Positions 25,566 to 34,491 of a DNA stretch of 64,000 nucleotides are shown here, one piece after another. The position numbers were made by a program, and so were the translations under genes. Origin of the DNA: Solirhodobacter olei. GTDB lineage: Bacteria > Pseudomonadota > Alphaproteobacteria > Rhodobacterales > Rhodobacteraceae. Each line of letters starts with the position of its first letter. The first letter of the stretch is position 1. Under the pieces are notes generated by a model. The model was not told where the DNA came from, ran no database searches, and was given only the letters and a program-made list of their open reading frames with translations. The DNA is taken from contig NZ_RRYH01000010.1 in assembly GCF_004010155.1 (NCBI RefSeq), forward strand, positions 62,001 to 126,000. The letters run 5' to 3'.

Positions 25566-25611
25566 CTTTCCGTCCGGAAATATCCCGGGGGTGCGGGGGC
25601 AGCGCCCCCGC
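25566..25611. repeat. Family B repeat copy 2 plus GC hairpin in a convergent gene gap
   Basis: On the minus strand 25591-25566 reads CCCCCGGGATATTTCCGG then ACGGAAAG, the inverted counterpart of copy 1. Next to it is a perfect 8-bp hairpin GCGGGGGC-AGC-GCCCCCGC (25593-25611), touching the stop of the FtsX-like permease. Between two convergent genes, it probably ends both transcripts. Confidence 0.6.
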
Positions 25612-28142
25612 TATTCCTGTGCCCGAAGGATCCGCGCCGGCCGCGCCGAGAGCGGCCTTAAAGCAAAGAGCGCGCCTGCCGCCAGAACCGCGAGCACGCC
25701 GCCCAGAACAATGGCGATGGCAGAGCCCGCCTCGAACACATAGGGCGCCTTCATCACAAAGCGCATGACCGCCCAGCCGGCGATACCGCCTGCAAGGATC
25801 GCCACCACACCCGCCGCGGCGCCGAGGATCGCGGCGCGAAGCGCGAAGCTCGCGAGGATCCGCCCCCGCGTCGCGCCGAGCGTCTTCAGCACCGCCGCCT
25901 CGTAAAGCCGCCCGCGCTCCCCCGCCGCCGCCGCGCCGATCAGGACCACGAAGCCCGTCAGCAGCGTCGCCGCCGCCGCCCAGGCCGTGGCCGAAGCGAT
26001 GGCGGAAAGCGCCTGGCTCACCTCCGCGATCACGTCGCGCACCCGGATGGCGGTGATGTTCGGATATTTCGTGGCCAGATCGCGCAGCAGCGGCGCCTCC
26101 GCCGCGGGGGTGCAATAGACCGTGGCGATATCGGTATGCGGCGCCCCCGCCAGCGCCGCCGGATCCATCGACAGGATGAACCCCATCCCGGCGCTGCGGA
26201 AGTTCACGTCGCGGAACGAGGTGATGGTGCCGGTGATATCCCGCCCGAGGATATTCACCGTCATCGTATCGCCGAGCTTCAGGCCCATCTCCTTCGCCTC
26301 GTCGGCGGCAAAGCTGATCTGCGGCGGCCCGGCGTAATCCGGTGGCCACCACTTGCCCGCGACGACCTTGGTATTCGACGGCGGCGTGGCCGACATCGTG
26401 ACCCCCCGGTCGCCCTTGAGCACCCAGTGATTGCCCGCCACCTCCTTCGCCGGGCGGCCATTGATCCGGGTGATGATCCCGCGCAGCATCGGCGCGGTCT
26501 CGACCCGGCTCACGCCCGGATCATTCTGCACCCGGTTCAGGAACCCCGGCAGCTCGTCCGGCTGGATATCGACGAAGTAATAGGACGGCGCGCGCTGCGG
26601 CAGGTCGGTCCTGATCGCCGCCCGCAGGTTGCCGTCGATCTGCCCCACCGCCGCCAGCACGGCCAGCCCGAGGCCGAGCGACAGGATGACCGAGGCCGCC
26701 TCCTCCCCCGGCCCGCCGATGGCGCCGAGCGCGAGGCGCAGCGCCGTGCGCCCCTGCATGATCCGCGCCCGCGCCAGCAGCCGGGCAAGACGGCGCAGCG
26801 CGGCGGCGGCCAGCACTAGCACGCCCAGCGCCGCCAGAACGCCCGCCGCCGACCAGAGCGCCAGCTTCACCTCGCCCGAAAACCACGCCGCCCCGCCGAT
26901 CAGCACCGCGGTCAGCGCGCCCAGCGCCAGCAGGTATCGCGCCCGTGGCCGGCGCCCGCCGGTCCCGCCTTCGCGGTAAAGCGCCGCCGCGCGCACCGTC
27001 TCTGTCCGCGCCAGCGGCCAGAGCGTGAAGATCAGCGCGGTGAGGGCCCCGTAAAGCGCGGCCTCCGCCAGCGGGCCCGGGTAGGCCGCGAAGGCCACCG
27101 GGAAAGGCACCAGCCCCGCGATCACCGGCGCCAGTGCCGCCACGGCCCCGGCCCCCAGCGCCACGCCCAACGCCACCCCCACGACCGTCAGCACCCCGAT
27201 CTGGATCAGGTAGGTCAGGAAGATCGTCCCCCCTTCGGCCCCAAGCACCTTAAGCGTGGCGATGGTCGCGGTCTTCCGCTCAAGATAGGCCCGCACCGCC
27301 GCCGAGACGCCGACCCCCCCCACCGCCAGCCCGGCAAGGCCGACCAGCACCAGGAACGATCCCATCCGCGCCACGAATTGCGAGATCCCCGGCGCCGCGT
27401 CGCGCTTGTCGGTCCAGCGCAGGCCGGTGTCGCGAAAGGCCGCCAGCGCCGCCGCCTTCAGACGCGGCAGGCTCTCGCCGGGTTTCAGCAACAGCCGGTA
27501 TTTGCTGTCGAAGAGCGTGCCCGCCCGCAGCAGCCCCGACGAGGCAAGCGCCGCCTTCCGAACGATCGTTCGCGGCCCGAAGGAAAACCCGGCAGAGGCG
27601 CTGTCGGGCTCCTTCACCAGCACCGCCGAAAGCCGGAACGCCTGCGTGCCCAGCCGGAAGGTATCGCCCGGCTTCAACCCCAGCCGCGCACTCAGCACCC
27701 CGTCCATCACGGCGCCGGGAAGGCCGCCCTTCCTGGCCAGCGCCGCCCTGATCGGCATCGCGGGCTTCAGGGCCACATGGCCGGTCAGCGGGTAAAGATC
27801 GTCGACCGCCTTCACGTCGGTCAGCGCCCGCTCCGCCGACGCGCCCTGCCCCACCACGGCCATGGAGCGGAAGGTGACGACCTCCGACACCTTCGTGGCA
27901 TGCGCGGCCATGAAGGCCCGCTCCTTCGCATTGGCCTCGCGATAGGTGAACTGCATCTGCGCATCGCCACCAAGGATCACGGCGCCCTGCGCCCTCAGCC
28001 CCGCGCCGATCGAGGCCTTGACCAGCCCCACCGCCGCGATCGCCGCCACTCCCAGCGCGAGGCAGGCGAGGAAGACCCGGAAGCCCGCGATCCCGCCCCT
28101 CAGCTCCCGCCGGGCGATCCGCGCCGCGAGTGCCAGCCTCAT
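25611..28142 (-). CDS. YbbP-type FtsX-like ABC transporter permease
   Basis: An 843-residue inner-membrane protein with an N-terminal anchor (RVFLACLALGVAAIAAVGLV), a long periplasmic MacB-PCD-like domain, two FtsX modules (about 245-430 and 725-835) and further helices between. The layout is that of E. coli YbbP, partner of the ATPase YbbA. The complex is of the mechanotransmission class (like LolCDE/MacB), thought to act on lipids or periplasmic enzymes rather than pump solutes across. Its ATG at 28142 overlaps the stop of the ATPase gene by four bases. A divergent TesA-like esterase completes the conserved ybbA-ybbP-tesA neighbourhood also known from E. coli. Confidence 0.92.
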   Translation of the reverse strand: MRLALAARIARRELRGGIAGFRVFLACLALGVAAIAAVGLVKASIGAGLRAQGAVILGGDAQMQFTYREANAKERAFMAAHATKVSEVVTFRSMAVVGQGASAERALTDVKAVDDLYPLTGHVALKPAMPIRAALARKGGLPGAVMDGVLSARLGLKPGDTFRLGTQAFRLSAVLVKEPDSASAGFSFGPRTIVRKAALASSGLLRAGTLFDSKYRLLLKPGESLPRLKAAALAAFRDTGLRWTDKRDAAPGISQFVARMGSFLVLVGLAGLAVGGVGVSAAVRAYLERKTATIATLKVLGAEGGTIFLTYLIQIGVLTVVGVALGVALGAGAVAALAPVIAGLVPFPVAFAAYPGPLAEAALYGALTALIFTLWPLARTETVRAAALYREGGTGGRRPRARYLLALGALTAVLIGGAAWFSGEVKLALWSAAGVLAALGVLVLAAAALRRLARLLARARIMQGRTALRLALGAIGGPGEEAASVILSLGLGLAVLAAVGQIDGNLRAAIRTDLPQRAPSYYFVDIQPDELPGFLNRVQNDPGVSRVETAPMLRGIITRINGRPAKEVAGNHWVLKGDRGVTMSATPPSNTKVVAGKWWPPDYAGPPQISFAADEAKEMGLKLGDTMTVNILGRDITGTITSFRDVNFRSAGMGFILSMDPAALAGAPHTDIATVYCTPAAEAPLLRDLATKYPNITAIRVRDVIAEVSQALSAIASATAWAAAATLLTGFVVLIGAAAAGERGRLYEAAVLKTLGATRGRILASFALRAAILGAAAGVVAILAGGIAGWAVMRFVMKAPYVFEAGSAIAIVLGGVLAVLAAGALFALRPLSARPARILRAQE

Positions 28143-28864
28143 GGCCCGGCCCGCCGCGCCGCCGCGCCCGCGGCCGGGCCGTCTGCCGTCTCGCCGCCCT
28201 CGATCCTCCCGTCGGCGAGTTGCACGACGCGGTCGCAGCGCTCCGCCAGCTCCGGCGCATGGGTGACGAGCACAAGCGTCGCCCCATGCCGGTCCCGCAG
28301 CCCGAAAAGCAGGTCCATGATCGCCGCCCCGTTGCCGCTGTCGAGGTTGCCGGTCGGCTCATCGGCCAGAAGGATCGCGGGCTCCGGCACTGTCGCGCGC
28401 GCAAGCGCCACGCGCTGCTGCTCGCCGCCCGAAAGCTGGCCCGGGTAATGCCGGGCCCGCGCGGCAAGACCCACGGCCTCCAGAGCCGCCTCCGCCCGGG
28501 CGAAGGCATCGGCCGCGCCCGCCAGTTCCAGCGGCAGCGCCACGTTCTCCAGCGCGGTCATCGTCGGAATCAGGTGGAAGGACTGGAACACCACCCCCAT
28601 ATTCCTTCTGCGGAACCGCGCCAGCGCGTCCTCGTCCATCGCCGTCAGGTCATGGCCGAGCGCGCGGACGCTGCCGCCGGTGGCGCGTTCCAGCCCGCCC
28701 ATCAGCATGAGGAGCGACGACTTGCCAGACCCCGACGGCCCGACCAGCCCCAGGCTCTCGCCCCGCGCGACGTCAAGCGTGATGCCGCGCAGGATTTCCA
28801 CCATGCCGGCGTTTCCCCGCAGGCTCAGGCGCGCCGCGTCTAGGGACAGGACGGGGTCGGTCAT
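28139..28864 (-). CDS. YbbA-type ABC transporter ATP-binding protein (LolD/MacB class)
   Basis: A 241-residue ATPase: Walker A VGPSGSGKSS, Q-loop VFQSFHLIPTMTALENV, signature LSGGEQQRVALAR, Walker B ILLADEPTGNLD and switch His in VTHAPELAER. The NLD after Walker B and the FQSFHLIPTMTALENV stretch are typical of the LolD/FtsE/MacB branch. It pairs with the permease whose start overlaps its stop. Start at ATG 28864; the longer frame runs into the divergent esterase gene. Together with that esterase it matches the E. coli tesA/ybbAP arrangement. Confidence 0.94.
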   Translation of the reverse strand: MTDPVLSLDAARLSLRGNAGMVEILRGITLDVARGESLGLVGPSGSGKSSLLMLMGGLERATGGSVRALGHDLTAMDEDALARFRRRNMGVVFQSFHLIPTMTALENVALPLELAGAADAFARAEAALEAVGLAARARHYPGQLSGGEQQRVALARATVPEPAILLADEPTGNLDSGNGAAIMDLLFGLRDRHGATLVLVTHAPELAERCDRVVQLADGRIEGGETADGPAAGAAARRAGP

Positions 28865-28937
28865 TGCGCGCCTCCTCAGGATCCTTTCATGGGCATATGG
28901 GACATTCGCGGGCCGGGGCAACAGAACTCTCGCCAGC

Positions 28938-29573
28938 GTGCTTGCGCTGGCGCTTCTGGCGCTTCCTGCCGCCGCCGCGCCGCAGAAGCTCATCGCCTTC
29001 GGCGACAGCCTGACACAGGGCCATGGCCTCGCCCCCGATCAGGGGTTCACCGCGCAGCTGCAGGACTGGCTCAGGGCGCACGGCCATGACGTGACCGTGG
29101 AAAACGCCGGCGTCTCCGGCGACACCTCGGCCGGCGGCGCCTCGCGCATCGCCTGGACCCTCGCGGGCGGCGGCGATGCCATCATCGTGGAGCTTGGCGG
29201 CAACGACATGCTGCGCGGCATCGACCCGGCCACGACGAAGGCCAACCTGAACACGATCCTCAAGGCTGTAGCGGCAAAGGGTCTGCCGGTCATGCTCATC
29301 GGCATCCCCGCGCCGCCGAACTACGGCGCCGGCTACCAGAGCGCCTTCGACGCGATCTACCCCACGCTCGCCGCCCGCTACCACGCGACGCTTGTGCCCG
29401 ATTTCTTCGCCCCCCTCCTCGGCACCGGGGAAACCCGCACCCAGGCGATGGAGGCCTTCATGCAACCCGACGGCATCCACCCCAATGCCGCCGGGGTGAA
29501 GCGCATCGTCGCCTCCCTCGGCCCGAAGGTCGTGGCGCTGCTCGCCCGTGCCGCCGCGCCCGGAACCAACTGA
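28938..29573 (+). CDS. tesA: TesA-like GDSL arylesterase / lysophospholipase, exported; start uncertain
   Basis: SGNH hydrolase, multifunctional thioesterase/protease I/lysophospholipase L1 type. Block I FGDSLTQGHGL has the nucleophilic Ser, block II VSGDTSAGG the Gly, block III LGGNDMLRG the Asn, and block V DGIHPNAAGV the Asp/His. A signal peptide (LASVLALALLALPAAAA, cut before APQK) directs it to the periplasm. No ATG is available in a sensible place: the nearest in-frame ATG (28803) lies inside the divergent ATPase gene. The GTG at 28938 gives 211 residues, near E. coli TesA (208), but a very short n-region; an ATT at 28863 is another option. Its neighbours ybbA-ybbP suggest joint action on lipids. 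Confidence 0.85.
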   Translation: MLALALLALPAAAAPQKLIAFGDSLTQGHGLAPDQGFTAQLQDWLRAHGHDVTVENAGVSGDTSAGGASRIAWTLAGGGDAIIVELGGNDMLRGIDPATTKANLNTILKAVAAKGLPVMLIGIPAPPNYGAGYQSAFDAIYPTLAARYHATLVPDFFAPLLGTGETRTQAMEAFMQPDGIHPNAAGVKRIVASLGPKVVALLARAAAPGTN

Positions 29574-29632
29574 GCCCGCTTGCGCCCCCCGGGCCGCCAT
29601 GGAAAGCTCCGCCCGCGAGGGAGGGAGTGACC

Positions 29633-31060
29633 ATGGATCTGATCGCGGAACTGAAGGCGCTGCTGGGCGATGGCCAGGTCCTCACCGGCAAGGAGGTGGC
29701 CGACCGCGGCCAGGACCACGACGCCACCGGCAAGCGCCGCTGGGCACCGCTCGCCGTCGCCCGCCCGGCCGATACCGCGGGCGTGGCAGAGGTGATGAAG
29801 CGCGCCAGCCGCGCCGGCGTGCCCGTCGTGCCGGTCTGCGGCAACACAGGCCTCGCGGGCGGCACCCTGGCCGAGGGCGCGCTGATGCTCTCGCTCGAGC
29901 GGCTGAACAGGATCCGCGAGATCCGGCCCGAGGCCCGCGTCGCCGTGGTGGAGGCCGGGGTGATCCTCTCGCGCCTGCATGACGCGGCGGATGCAAAGGG
30001 TCTGTACTTCCCGCTCTGGTTCGGCGCGCGCGGCTCGGCGATGATCGGCGGCGCGCTTTCCACCAACGCCGGCGGTTCCAACGTACTGCGCTACGGCAAT
30101 ACCCGCGCGCTCTGCCTCGGGCTGGAGGTGGTGCTGGCCGACGGCCGGGTGATGAATCTGATGGGCGCGCTGCACAAGGACAACTCCGGCTACGACCTGA
30201 AGGACCTCGTCATCGGCGCCGAAGGCACGCTGGGCATCATCACCGCCGCCACGCTGAAGCTCGTCCCGAAACCGGCGGCCCATGCCACGGCGATGGTCGC
30301 AGCCCCCTCGCTGCCCGCCGCGCTGGACCTCCTGAACCGCTTGCAGAGCGCCTCCGGCGGCGCGGTCGAGGCTTTCGAGTACATGCCCCGCAGCTACATG
30401 GAGCGTTACCGGATCTGCCACCCGGACGAACGCCCGCCCTTCGAGACCACGCATGACGTGACCCTCCTGGTCGAACTTGGCGCAACCGCCCCGCGCGACG
30501 CGACGCCCGGCCCCGACGGCCAGCCCCCGGTGGTGACCCTGCTGGAGGAGACGCTGGCAGCGATGATGGAGGAAGGCCTCGTCCTCGACGCGCTGGTCGC
30601 CCGTTCCGAGGCGCAGCGGATGGAAATGTGGGCCCGGCGAGAGGCCGCGGCAGAAATCACCTTCTCCCGCCAGCCGCTGGTCGACAACGACATCGCCGTG
30701 CCGCTCGACCGGGTGGAAAGCTTCGTCACCCGTATGGCCGAGCGCCTGCCCCGGATCGACCCGGGGGCGGAGGAGATCACCGTTGCCCATCTGGGCGACG
30801 GCAACCTGCATTACACCGTCTGGCCGACCGCGGCCGACCCCGCCCTGCATGACCGGATCCGCGAGGGGGTGGAGGATGTCGTGGCAGAGCTCGGCGGCAG
30901 CTTCTCGGCCGAACACGGCGTCGGCGTCTCGAAACTGCCGACGATGTCGCGGCGGAAGGACCCCGTTGCGCTTGCCGTGATGCGCTCGATCAAGCAGGCG
31001 CTCGACCCGCAGGGCCTGCTGAACCCCGGCAAGGTCATCCCCGGAGGAGGCGCGGCTTAG
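29633..31060 (+). CDS. FAD-binding oxidase, GlcD / D-2-hydroxyacid dehydrogenase type
   Basis: A 475-residue flavoprotein of the VAO/PCMH family. The N-terminal FAD_binding_4 domain (PVCGNTGLAGGTLAEGALMLSLERLNRI; GGALSTNAGGSNVLRYGNTR; GAEGTLGIITAATLKL) is followed by the FAD-oxidase C domain with the metal/substrate histidines in VAHLGDGNLHY and the FSAEHGVG motif. It oxidises a D-2-hydroxy acid such as D-lactate, glycolate or D-2-hydroxyglutarate, passing electrons to quinone, cytochrome c or ETF. It lacks the Fe-S domain of GlcF-fused forms. The start ATG 29633 follows GAGGGAGGG by about seven bases. Its stop overlaps that of the convergent Gfo/Idh gene by a few bases. Confidence 0.9.
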   Translation: MDLIAELKALLGDGQVLTGKEVADRGQDHDATGKRRWAPLAVARPADTAGVAEVMKRASRAGVPVVPVCGNTGLAGGTLAEGALMLSLERLNRIREIRPEARVAVVEAGVILSRLHDAADAKGLYFPLWFGARGSAMIGGALSTNAGGSNVLRYGNTRALCLGLEVVLADGRVMNLMGALHKDNSGYDLKDLVIGAEGTLGIITAATLKLVPKPAAHATAMVAAPSLPAALDLLNRLQSASGGAVEAFEYMPRSYMERYRICHPDERPPFETTHDVTLLVELGATAPRDATPGPDGQPPVVTLLEETLAAMMEEGLVLDALVARSEAQRMEMWARREAAAEITFSRQPLVDNDIAVPLDRVESFVTRMAERLPRIDPGAEEITVAHLGDGNLHYTVWPTAADPALHDRIREGVEDVVAELGGSFSAEHGVGVSKLPTMSRRKDPVALAVMRSIKQALDPQGLLNPGKVIPGGGAA

Positions 31061-32214
31061 ACCTCGGTCCAGACCCCGCCGGCCTTTGAAGACCGCACCG
31101 CCGCCTCGATGAAACGCATGCCGTCCAGCCCGTCCCGCACGGTGGGATAGACGACATCCGCCGGCACCGGCTCCCCCGCGCGCGCCGCCAGGATCGCCGA
31201 CGCCGCCTCGGAGTAGATATTGCCAAAGCCTTCCAGGTAGCCCTCCGGATGCCCTGCCGGCACCCGCGTCAGCCGCGCCGCCTCCGGCCCCGATCCGGCC
31301 CCGCCGCGGGTGATCCGCCGCGCCGGCTCCCCGAAGGGGCTGTAGGTCAGGACGTTCGGATCCTCCTGGTGCCAGTCGAGCCCGCCCTTGGTGCCGTAGA
31401 CCCGCAGCCTTAGCCCGTTCTCGTTCCCCGGCGCGACCTGGCTCGCCCAGAGCATCCCCTTCGCCCCGCCCTCGTAGCGGATCAGGATCTGCACGTCGTC
31501 GTCGAGCTTCCGCCCCTGAACGAAACTTGTCAGCTCGGCACAGAGCTGCCTTGGTCTCAGGCCGGAAACGAAGCTCGCAAGGTTCATCGCATGGGTGCCG
31601 ATGTCCCCGATCGCCCCGCCTGCGCCAGAGCGTGCCGGATCGGTCCGCCATTCGGCCTGCTTCGATCCCTCCGCCTCGGCCCGCTCAGTCAGCCAGTCCT
31701 GCGGATATTCCGCCTGCACCAGCCGGATCTCGCCCAGCACCCCGTCGCGCACCATCGCGCGCGCCTGCCGGATCATCGGATAGCCGGTGTAGTTATGCGT
31801 CAGCACGAAAAGCTTGCCGCTGGTCTCGACCAGCTCCACCAGCCCCTCCGCCTCGGCGACCGAAAGTGTCATCGGCTTGTCGCAGATCACGTGGATCCCG
31901 GCGTTCAGGAAGGCCGCCGCCGCTGCCGCGTGGACGTGGTTCGGCGTGACGATCGCCACCGCCTCGATCCCGTCCTCGCGCGCGGCCTCCGCCGCGGCCA
32001 TCTCGGCGAAGCTGGCATAGGCGCGCTCCGGCGCCAGGCCTAGCTCTGCCGCCGAGGCGCGCGCGCGCTCCGGCGTGGAGGAGAGCGCGCCGGCCACCAG
32101 ATCGTACCGCCCGTCGATCCTCGCGGCGAGGCGGTGGACGGCGCCGATGAAGGCGCCCTGCCCGCCACCGACCATGCCCAGGCGGATGCGATTGGAGTGC
32201 GCGGATCCTGTCAT
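31057..32214 (-). CDS. Gfo/Idh/MocA family NAD(P)-dependent sugar dehydrogenase (last gene of sugar operon)
   Basis: A 385-residue oxidoreductase. The Rossmann domain opens with RLGMVGGGQGAFIGAVHRLA. The catalytic Lys sits in VICDKPMTL, where most members have EKP. The C-terminal alpha/beta domain has GGAIGDIGTHAMNLASFVSG, with the His used in catalysis. This GGGQGAFIG-VHR subtype is found in sugar ABC clusters and probably oxidises a hydroxyl of a sugar or glycoside at C3. It is the eighth and last gene of the minus-strand operon, 13 bp after a TIM-barrel partner. Start at ATG 32214, removing a 28-codon extension that overlaps that partner. The exact substrate is unknown. Confidence 0.9.
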   Translation of the reverse strand: MTGSAHSNRIRLGMVGGGQGAFIGAVHRLAARIDGRYDLVAGALSSTPERARASAAELGLAPERAYASFAEMAAAEAAREDGIEAVAIVTPNHVHAAAAAAFLNAGIHVICDKPMTLSVAEAEGLVELVETSGKLFVLTHNYTGYPMIRQARAMVRDGVLGEIRLVQAEYPQDWLTERAEAEGSKQAEWRTDPARSGAGGAIGDIGTHAMNLASFVSGLRPRQLCAELTSFVQGRKLDDDVQILIRYEGGAKGMLWASQVAPGNENGLRLRVYGTKGGLDWHQEDPNVLTYSPFGEPARRITRGGAGSGPEAARLTRVPAGHPEGYLEGFGNIYSEAASAILAARAGEPVPADVVYPTVRDGLDGMRFIEAAVRSSKAGGVWTEV

Positions 32215-32227
32215 GTTTCCCTCCGGA

Positions 32228-33283
32228 TCAGTCGAGGCCGAGGATTCGGCGGTTGGCGCTTTCATCCGTACCCGATCCAGCGAAATCGTCGAAGGCATGC
32301 TCGGTCACCCGGATGATATGGGCGGCGATGAATTCCGCCCCCTCCCTTGCGCCGTCCTCGGGGTGTTTCAGCGCGCATTCCCATTCCAGCACCGCCCAGC
32401 CGTCGAAATCATGCGCCGTCAGCTGCGAGAAGATGCGCTTGAAATCCACCTGCCCGTCGCCAAGCGAGCGGAACCGCCCGGCCCGGTCCACCCAGCTCTG
32501 GTAGCCGCCATAGACGCCCTGCCGGCCCGAGGGGACGAACTCGGCATCCTTCACGTGGAAGGCGCGGATCCGCTCGTGGTAGATCTCGATGTAATCGAGG
32601 TAGTCGAGCTGCTGCAGCACGAAATGCGAGGGATCGTAAAGCAGGTTCGCCCGCGCATGGTTGCCCACGCGGTCAAGGAACATCTCGTAGCTTGCCCCGT
32701 CGTGCAGGTCCTCGCCGGGGTGGATCTCGTAGCAGAGATCGACGCCGTTCTCCTCGCAGGTATCGAGGATCGGGCGCCAGCGGCGGGCCAACTCGTCAAA
32801 GGCGGTCTCGACCAGCCCCGCGGGCCGCTGCGGGAACGGGTAGAGAAACGGCCAGGCCAAAGCGCCCGAGAAGGTCGGAAGCGCCGAAAGGCCCATCCGG
32901 CGCGAGGCGCGCGCCGCCCGGCTCACCTGGTCCACCGCCCATTCCTGCCGCGCCTTCGGATTGCCATGCAGCCGCTTCGGCGCAAAGCCGTCCAGAAGCT
33001 CGTCATAGACCGGATGCGCCGCCACGAGCTGGCCCTGCAGGTGGGTCGAAAGCTCGGTCACGGCCAGCCCATGCTTTGCCGCTGTCCCGGTGATCTCGTC
33101 GCAGTAATCCTGCGAGTCGGAGGCCTTCTCGAGGTCGATGAACCGGCTGTCCCAGCTCGGGATCTGCACGCCCTTGTAGCCGAGCCCCGCGGCCCAGCCG
33201 CAGATCCCGTCAAGGGTGTCGAACGGCGCCGCATCGCCCGCGAACTGGGCAAGGAAGATGGCGGGGCCCTTGATCGTTTTCAT
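32228..33283 (-). CDS. TIM-barrel sugar isomerase/epimerase/eliminase family protein (AP_endonuc_2), large form
   Basis: A 351-residue xylose-isomerase-like TIM barrel (PF01261). A complete metal-binding set is visible: Glu in LCYEIHPGEDLHD, Asp in LLYDPSHFVLQ, His in RAFHVKDAEF and Glu in AVLEWECAL. At 351 residues it is longer than ordinary IolE/IolI-like epimerases and has an extra N-terminal AIFLAQFAGD segment. Adjacent to a Gfo/Idh dehydrogenase on each side, it may isomerise, epimerise or beta-eliminate the keto-sugar made by them. The start is ATG 33283 and the next gene follows after 13 bp. Confidence 0.88.
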   Translation of the reverse strand: MKTIKGPAIFLAQFAGDAAPFDTLDGICGWAAGLGYKGVQIPSWDSRFIDLEKASDSQDYCDEITGTAAKHGLAVTELSTHLQGQLVAAHPVYDELLDGFAPKRLHGNPKARQEWAVDQVSRAARASRRMGLSALPTFSGALAWPFLYPFPQRPAGLVETAFDELARRWRPILDTCEENGVDLCYEIHPGEDLHDGASYEMFLDRVGNHARANLLYDPSHFVLQQLDYLDYIEIYHERIRAFHVKDAEFVPSGRQGVYGGYQSWVDRAGRFRSLGDGQVDFKRIFSQLTAHDFDGWAVLEWECALKHPEDGAREGAEFIAAHIIRVTEHAFDDFAGSGTDESANRRILGLD

Positions 33284-33340
33284 GCAAATTCTCCATCGGT
33301 ATCAGGTTGACGGGCGCGGCCGGGACCGGACCCGCGCGTC

Positions 33341-34483
33341 TCAGGCGACCGGCCGCAACAGGGCCGAGGCCGCCTCGATCCCCAGCGCTTCGGGCCGGGT
33401 GCAGGTGGTGGTCAGGTCGATGAACCGCCCCTCTTCGCCGGACCTGAGGATCGAGGTCATGATGTCGACACCGTGCAGCGCCCGGTCGATCGAACAGCGC
33501 GCCTCGCGCCCTTCGATCAGGGCCAGCACCATGTCTGCAAGGCCCGCGGTGCGGTAGTTCGCCATCATGCCCTGCTTGTGCTGCTGGTTCGGAATGCCAA
33601 GCGGGTGGCTCCAGTCGGGCAGCGCCCCGATCGGCCCGTCGCGGCGGCTCATCTCCACCTTGCCGCCGAAGAAGTTCGGATCCGGCAGGAAAAGCGATCC
33701 TTCCGTGCCGTAAAGCTCCATCGGCACGTGGCGGTGGGCCCAGACGTCCCAGCTCGCCGACAGCGTGACGCTCGCGCCCTGCTCGAACTCCAGCAGCGCC
33801 TGGATCGTCGTCGGCGTCTCGACCGGGATCACCTCGCCCTTGCGCGGCTCGGACAGGATCGTCCGCGTCGGCGTCGCCATGGAGGTCAGCGCGCCCACCC
33901 GCTTCACCGGCCCGATCAGGTTGATCAGCCCGGCAATGTAATAGGGCCCCAGGTCGAGGATCGGCCCTGCCCCCGGCTGGAAGAAGAAATCCGGGTTCGG
34001 GTGCCAGTGCTCCATCCCGTGGCTCATCACATGCGCGGTGCCGGCGGTGATCGTGCCGATATCGCCCGCATCCACCACGGCCCGCGCATGCTGCCAGGCG
34101 CCGCCAAGGAAGGTGTCGGGCGCGCTCCCGACCGAAAGCCCCTTCGACTTCGCCAGATCCCGCAGCGCCTTGCCGTCCTCCAGCGAGATCACCAGCGGCT
34201 TCTCGGTATAGACGTGCTTGCCCGCCTCCAGCGCCGCCTTGGTCACGCCGTAATGCGCCGCCGGGACGGTCAGGTTGATCACCACGTCCACTGCCGGGTT
34301 GGCGAGCAGTTCCTCGACACTCTGCGCCGTCACGCCGTATTCGGCCGCCCGCGCCTCGGCGGCAGCAGCCGAGATATCGGCACATGCGACCAGGTTCAGG
34401 CCCTTAAACAGCGGCGCGAAGGTGAAATAGGTGGTCGAGATATTGCCGCAGCCGACGATCCCGACGCCAAGTTCCTTGCTCAT
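33341..34483 (-). CDS. Gfo/Idh/MocA family NAD(P)-dependent sugar dehydrogenase (second in operon)
   Basis: A 380-residue dehydrogenase with N-terminal NAD fold VGIVGCGNISTTYFTF, substrate-domain catalytic Lys in YTEKPLVISL, and C-terminal GPILDLGPYYIAGLINLIGPVKRV containing the conserved Tyr and catalytic region. It diverges strongly from the other Gfo/Idh enzyme in the operon (different NAD loop and length of insertions), so the two probably act on different positions, products or directions rather than being recent duplicates. The start ATG at 34483 is 8 bp after the upstream isomerase gene. The 57-bp gap after its stop contains GC-rich inverted sequence. Confidence 0.9.
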   Translation of the reverse strand: MSKELGVGIVGCGNISTTYFTFAPLFKGLNLVACADISAAAAEARAAEYGVTAQSVEELLANPAVDVVINLTVPAAHYGVTKAALEAGKHVYTEKPLVISLEDGKALRDLAKSKGLSVGSAPDTFLGGAWQHARAVVDAGDIGTITAGTAHVMSHGMEHWHPNPDFFFQPGAGPILDLGPYYIAGLINLIGPVKRVGALTSMATPTRTILSEPRKGEVIPVETPTTIQALLEFEQGASVTLSASWDVWAHRHVPMELYGTEGSLFLPDPNFFGGKVEMSRRDGPIGALPDWSHPLGIPNQQHKQGMMANYRTAGLADMVLALIEGREARCSIDRALHGVDIMTSILRSGEEGRFIDLTTTCTRPEALGIEAASALLRPVA

Positions 34484-34491
34484 GATGATCC

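Noticed and set aside
28889-29089. An ATG-started 66-codon frame at the tesA start region
   Set aside because: It gives an ATG near where TesA should start, but is in the wrong frame, so the GDSL motif is not read. A frameshift there is possible but not needed.
29378-31651. A 757-codon minus-strand open frame
   Set aside because: It lies opposite the GlcD-like oxidase and TesA and continues into the Gfo/Idh gene in another frame. Composition is that of an antisense shadow.
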